This document shows, piece by piece, positions 62,595 through 64,000 of a DNA stretch of 64,000 nt. The stretch is from JANMDR01 sp031376425 (GTDB lineage Bacteria > Pseudomonadota > Gammaproteobacteria > Burkholderiales > Usitatibacteraceae), in assembly GCA_031376425.1 (NCBI GenBank), contig JANMDR010000180.1:1-64000 (forward strand). The letters are read 5' to 3'. The position numbers and the translations under genes are program-made. Every line of letters begins with the position of its first letter. Position 1 is the first letter of the stretch. The notes below the pieces were generated by a model. The model was not told the DNA's origin. It did not search any database and saw nothing but the letters and a program-made list of their open reading frames with translations.

Positions 62595-63503
62595 CTACAG
62601 CGAAAAACCATGCCGTGCGATATGGAGCCAAATTGGTATTGTTATCATTGCTGTTACCGTTGAAATCGTGATGAGAATCGCAACTATTTGCCCGTTACCG
62701 CCCATGCGCACTGCCAATATATAAGCGCTGGTAGCAGTGGGTAGTGCCGCCAGCAGCATTACCGCATCAAAATACAAGCCGGTAATACCGAAGCTGCTAC
62801 CCAAAATATAGGCGATGATAGGTAGGGCTAATAATTTAATGGATGTCCAGTAAACCATCGGCCCTAAATGTTTGAAACCGTCTTTTAGCTGTAACGCTGC
62901 CCCTACTGCAATAAGACCGCAAGCTAGGGACGCTGCGCCAATGCGGTTAAACAGCAGTAATGCCACTTCCGGTAGTTTAAGGCCGGAAAGGGAAAATAAG
63001 ATGCCGCTAATGGTGGCAATAATTAAGGGATTTTGCGCCAACTCGCGTGCCAAATTAAGCTTAGAATTGCGCGCCAAGGCCCATACTGAAGCTAAATTTG
63101 CCAGCGGCACGACCAAGCAAATAACAATGCCGAAGGCGGTAATGCCAGCCTCGCCGTGCAATCGTCCCATAATCGCCAAGCCAATATAGGAATTAAAGCG
63201 AAACGCCGTTTGAAAGCCTGACGCGAAGAATTTATCTTCTAACTTAAAGATAGGTTTTGCCAAATAACCCAATACCATGCCACAGACAGCGGTGAGTACA
63301 GCAGTTTTAATAGCAGGTGCCGCTGCGGTAAAATCAATTTGGGTACGCGCGATTGACGTAAAAAGCAGCACTGGAAACAGTACGTAATAAATGAGCTTTT
63401 CTAATCCCGACCAAAAGTCCCGCCCCCAACTGGTAATACGTGAAAGTAATAAACCGATAAAAATCAAAATAAAATCGGGAAGCAGTAAAATGATTAGTGA
63501 CAT
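62595..63503 (-). CDS. AEC family transporter
   Basis: The start is ATG 63503 (MSLIILLLPDFILIFIGLLL) with AAGGAA nine bases upstream; the longer frame to 63572 would overlap prmC. The 302 residues hold about ten membrane spans of the auxin efflux carrier/permease family (PF03547). Family-like stretches are FRFNSYIGLAIMGRLHGEAG and LLAALPTATSAYILAVRMGG. The family exports organic acids or auxin-like compounds; the substrate is unknown. It is divergent from prmC with 39 bases between the starts. Confidence 0.88.
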   Translation of the reverse strand: MSLIILLLPDFILIFIGLLLSRITSWGRDFWSGLEKLIYYVLFPVLLFTSIARTQIDFTAAAPAIKTAVLTAVCGMVLGYLAKPIFKLEDKFFASGFQTAFRFNSYIGLAIMGRLHGEAGITAFGIVICLVVPLANLASVWALARNSKLNLARELAQNPLIIATISGILFSLSGLKLPEVALLLFNRIGAASLACGLIAVGAALQLKDGFKHLGPMVYWTSIKLLALPIIAYILGSSFGITGLYFDAVMLLAALPTATSAYILAVRMGGNGQIVAILITISTVTAMITIPIWLHIARHGFSL

Positions 63504-63542
63504 GGCAGAAAAATTCCTTAATAAGCCTCTACTATAACCGCC

Positions 63543-64000
63543 ATGACCAGCACCCCAACAACCATCGCACAATTATTGCTGCACACAGAAATCGATAAAT
63601 TCGATGCGCAGTTTATTGTGCAACACAGCTTGAAACTGTCGCGCGCTAGCATCATTGCCCACCCTAACAAAATAATTGCCGCGGGTGACGCGGACACCGT
63701 GAAGAAGCGCTTAGAACGGCGTGCTGCGGGTGAGCCAGTGGCCTATATCTTGGGAGAACGTGAATTTTACGGTGAAGTGTTTAAGGTCAATCCTGCCGTG
63801 TTAATACCTAGGCCGGAAACCGAGCATCTTGTAGAGGCAGTATTAACGCGGCTTCCCAACGCGTACTCCCCAAGACCCATGTCTGTATTGGATCTTGGAA
63901 CAGGGTCAGGCGCTATTGCTGTCACTTTGGCGCGCTTGCGACCGGATATAAACGTAACAGCTACGGATATTTCAGTTGATGCCTTGGCCGTTGCGCGAGA
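63543..64000 (+). CDS. prmC: Peptide chain release factor glutamine methyltransferase (partial, 5' part)
   Basis: It methylates the GGQ glutamine of release factors 1 and 2. The gene starts at ATG 63543 (MTSTPTTIAQLLLHTEIDKF) and runs out of the window. It shows the N-terminal helical domain, EPVAYILGEREFYGEVFKV (about 62-80), VLIPRPETEHLVE and the S-adenosylmethionine site VLDLGTGSGAIAVTLA (about 115-130). The catalytic NPPY lies beyond the window edge. Confidence 0.95.
   Translation, partial: MTSTPTTIAQLLLHTEIDKFDAQFIVQHSLKLSRASIIAHPNKIIAAGDADTVKKRLERRAAGEPVAYILGEREFYGEVFKVNPAVLIPRPETEHLVEAVLTRLPNAYSPRPMSVLDLGTGSGAIAVTLARLRPDINVTATDISVDALAVAR

Overview
This window comes from the chromosome of a betaproteobacterium of moderate GC content (order not resolved). 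The evidence is the block tuf–tRNA-Trp–secE–nusG–rplKAJL–rpoBC, the gshA–gshB pair (gshA of the PF08886 type), the hemCDXY cluster, a type 2 argC, and the ffh–ypjD–corB and rpsP–rimM–trmD–rplS neighbourhoods. I see no insertion sequence, prophage, CRISPR array or replication origin. Most of the window is housekeeping DNA with a few accessory insertions of secreted proteins and decayed genes.

Layout. 1-12.7 kb: end of tuf, tRNA-Trp, secE, nusG, four ribosomal protein genes with leader regions, rpoB and rpoC, closed by a strong terminator. 12.8-17.4 kb: a SEC-C motif protein, then a roughly 1.1 kb scar holding a decayed vapBC toxin-antitoxin pair and a fragment of a beta-lactamase-fold hydrolase gene, then the ABC-F ATPase ybiT. 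17.5-22 kb: glutathione synthesis (gshA, gshB), a conserved protein of unknown function, and a HIT hydrolase. 22-30.6 kb: a lipoprotein with BNR/Asp-box propeller repeats, a DUF1232 membrane protein, and a 1.4-kilo-residue exported protein with 14 RCC1 repeats, five Ig-like repeats and a DUF5648 C-terminus. 30.9-40.3 kb: a giant FAD/Fe-S oxidoreductase, divergent from hemC-hemD-hemX-hemY; argC; tRNA-Arg(CCG). 40.4-53 kb: an acyltransferase, a membrane-anchored cytochrome c, apaH, then a minus-strand gspE-gspF-plsC operon. Divergent to that operon is a strongly expressed-looking exported protein, followed by a secreted histidine phosphatase, the pseudopilin gspG, and an acyltransferase-SGNH protein. 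53-55.5 kb: a second Ig-like/DUF5648 exported protein, paralogous in architecture to the RCC1 protein. 55.5-64 kb: corB-ypjD divergent from ffh, the rpsP-rimM-trmD-rplS operon, a YpfJ-type metallopeptidase, an AEC transporter and the start of prmC.

How it fits together. The window carries transcription and translation core genes, haem and glutathione synthesis, and part of a type II secretion system (GspE, GspF, GspG). Around the secretion genes lie several large exported proteins without obvious enzymatic function, which are reasonable candidates for its cargo or for the cell surface. The observations most worth a second look are: the decayed vapBC locus; GspE without its tetracysteine zinc motif; the two DUF5648 proteins; the 482-residue exported protein with a near-consensus promoter and a roughly 190-base leader; and a possible leaderless hemC mRNA. 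I did not find a convincing new multi-gene system.
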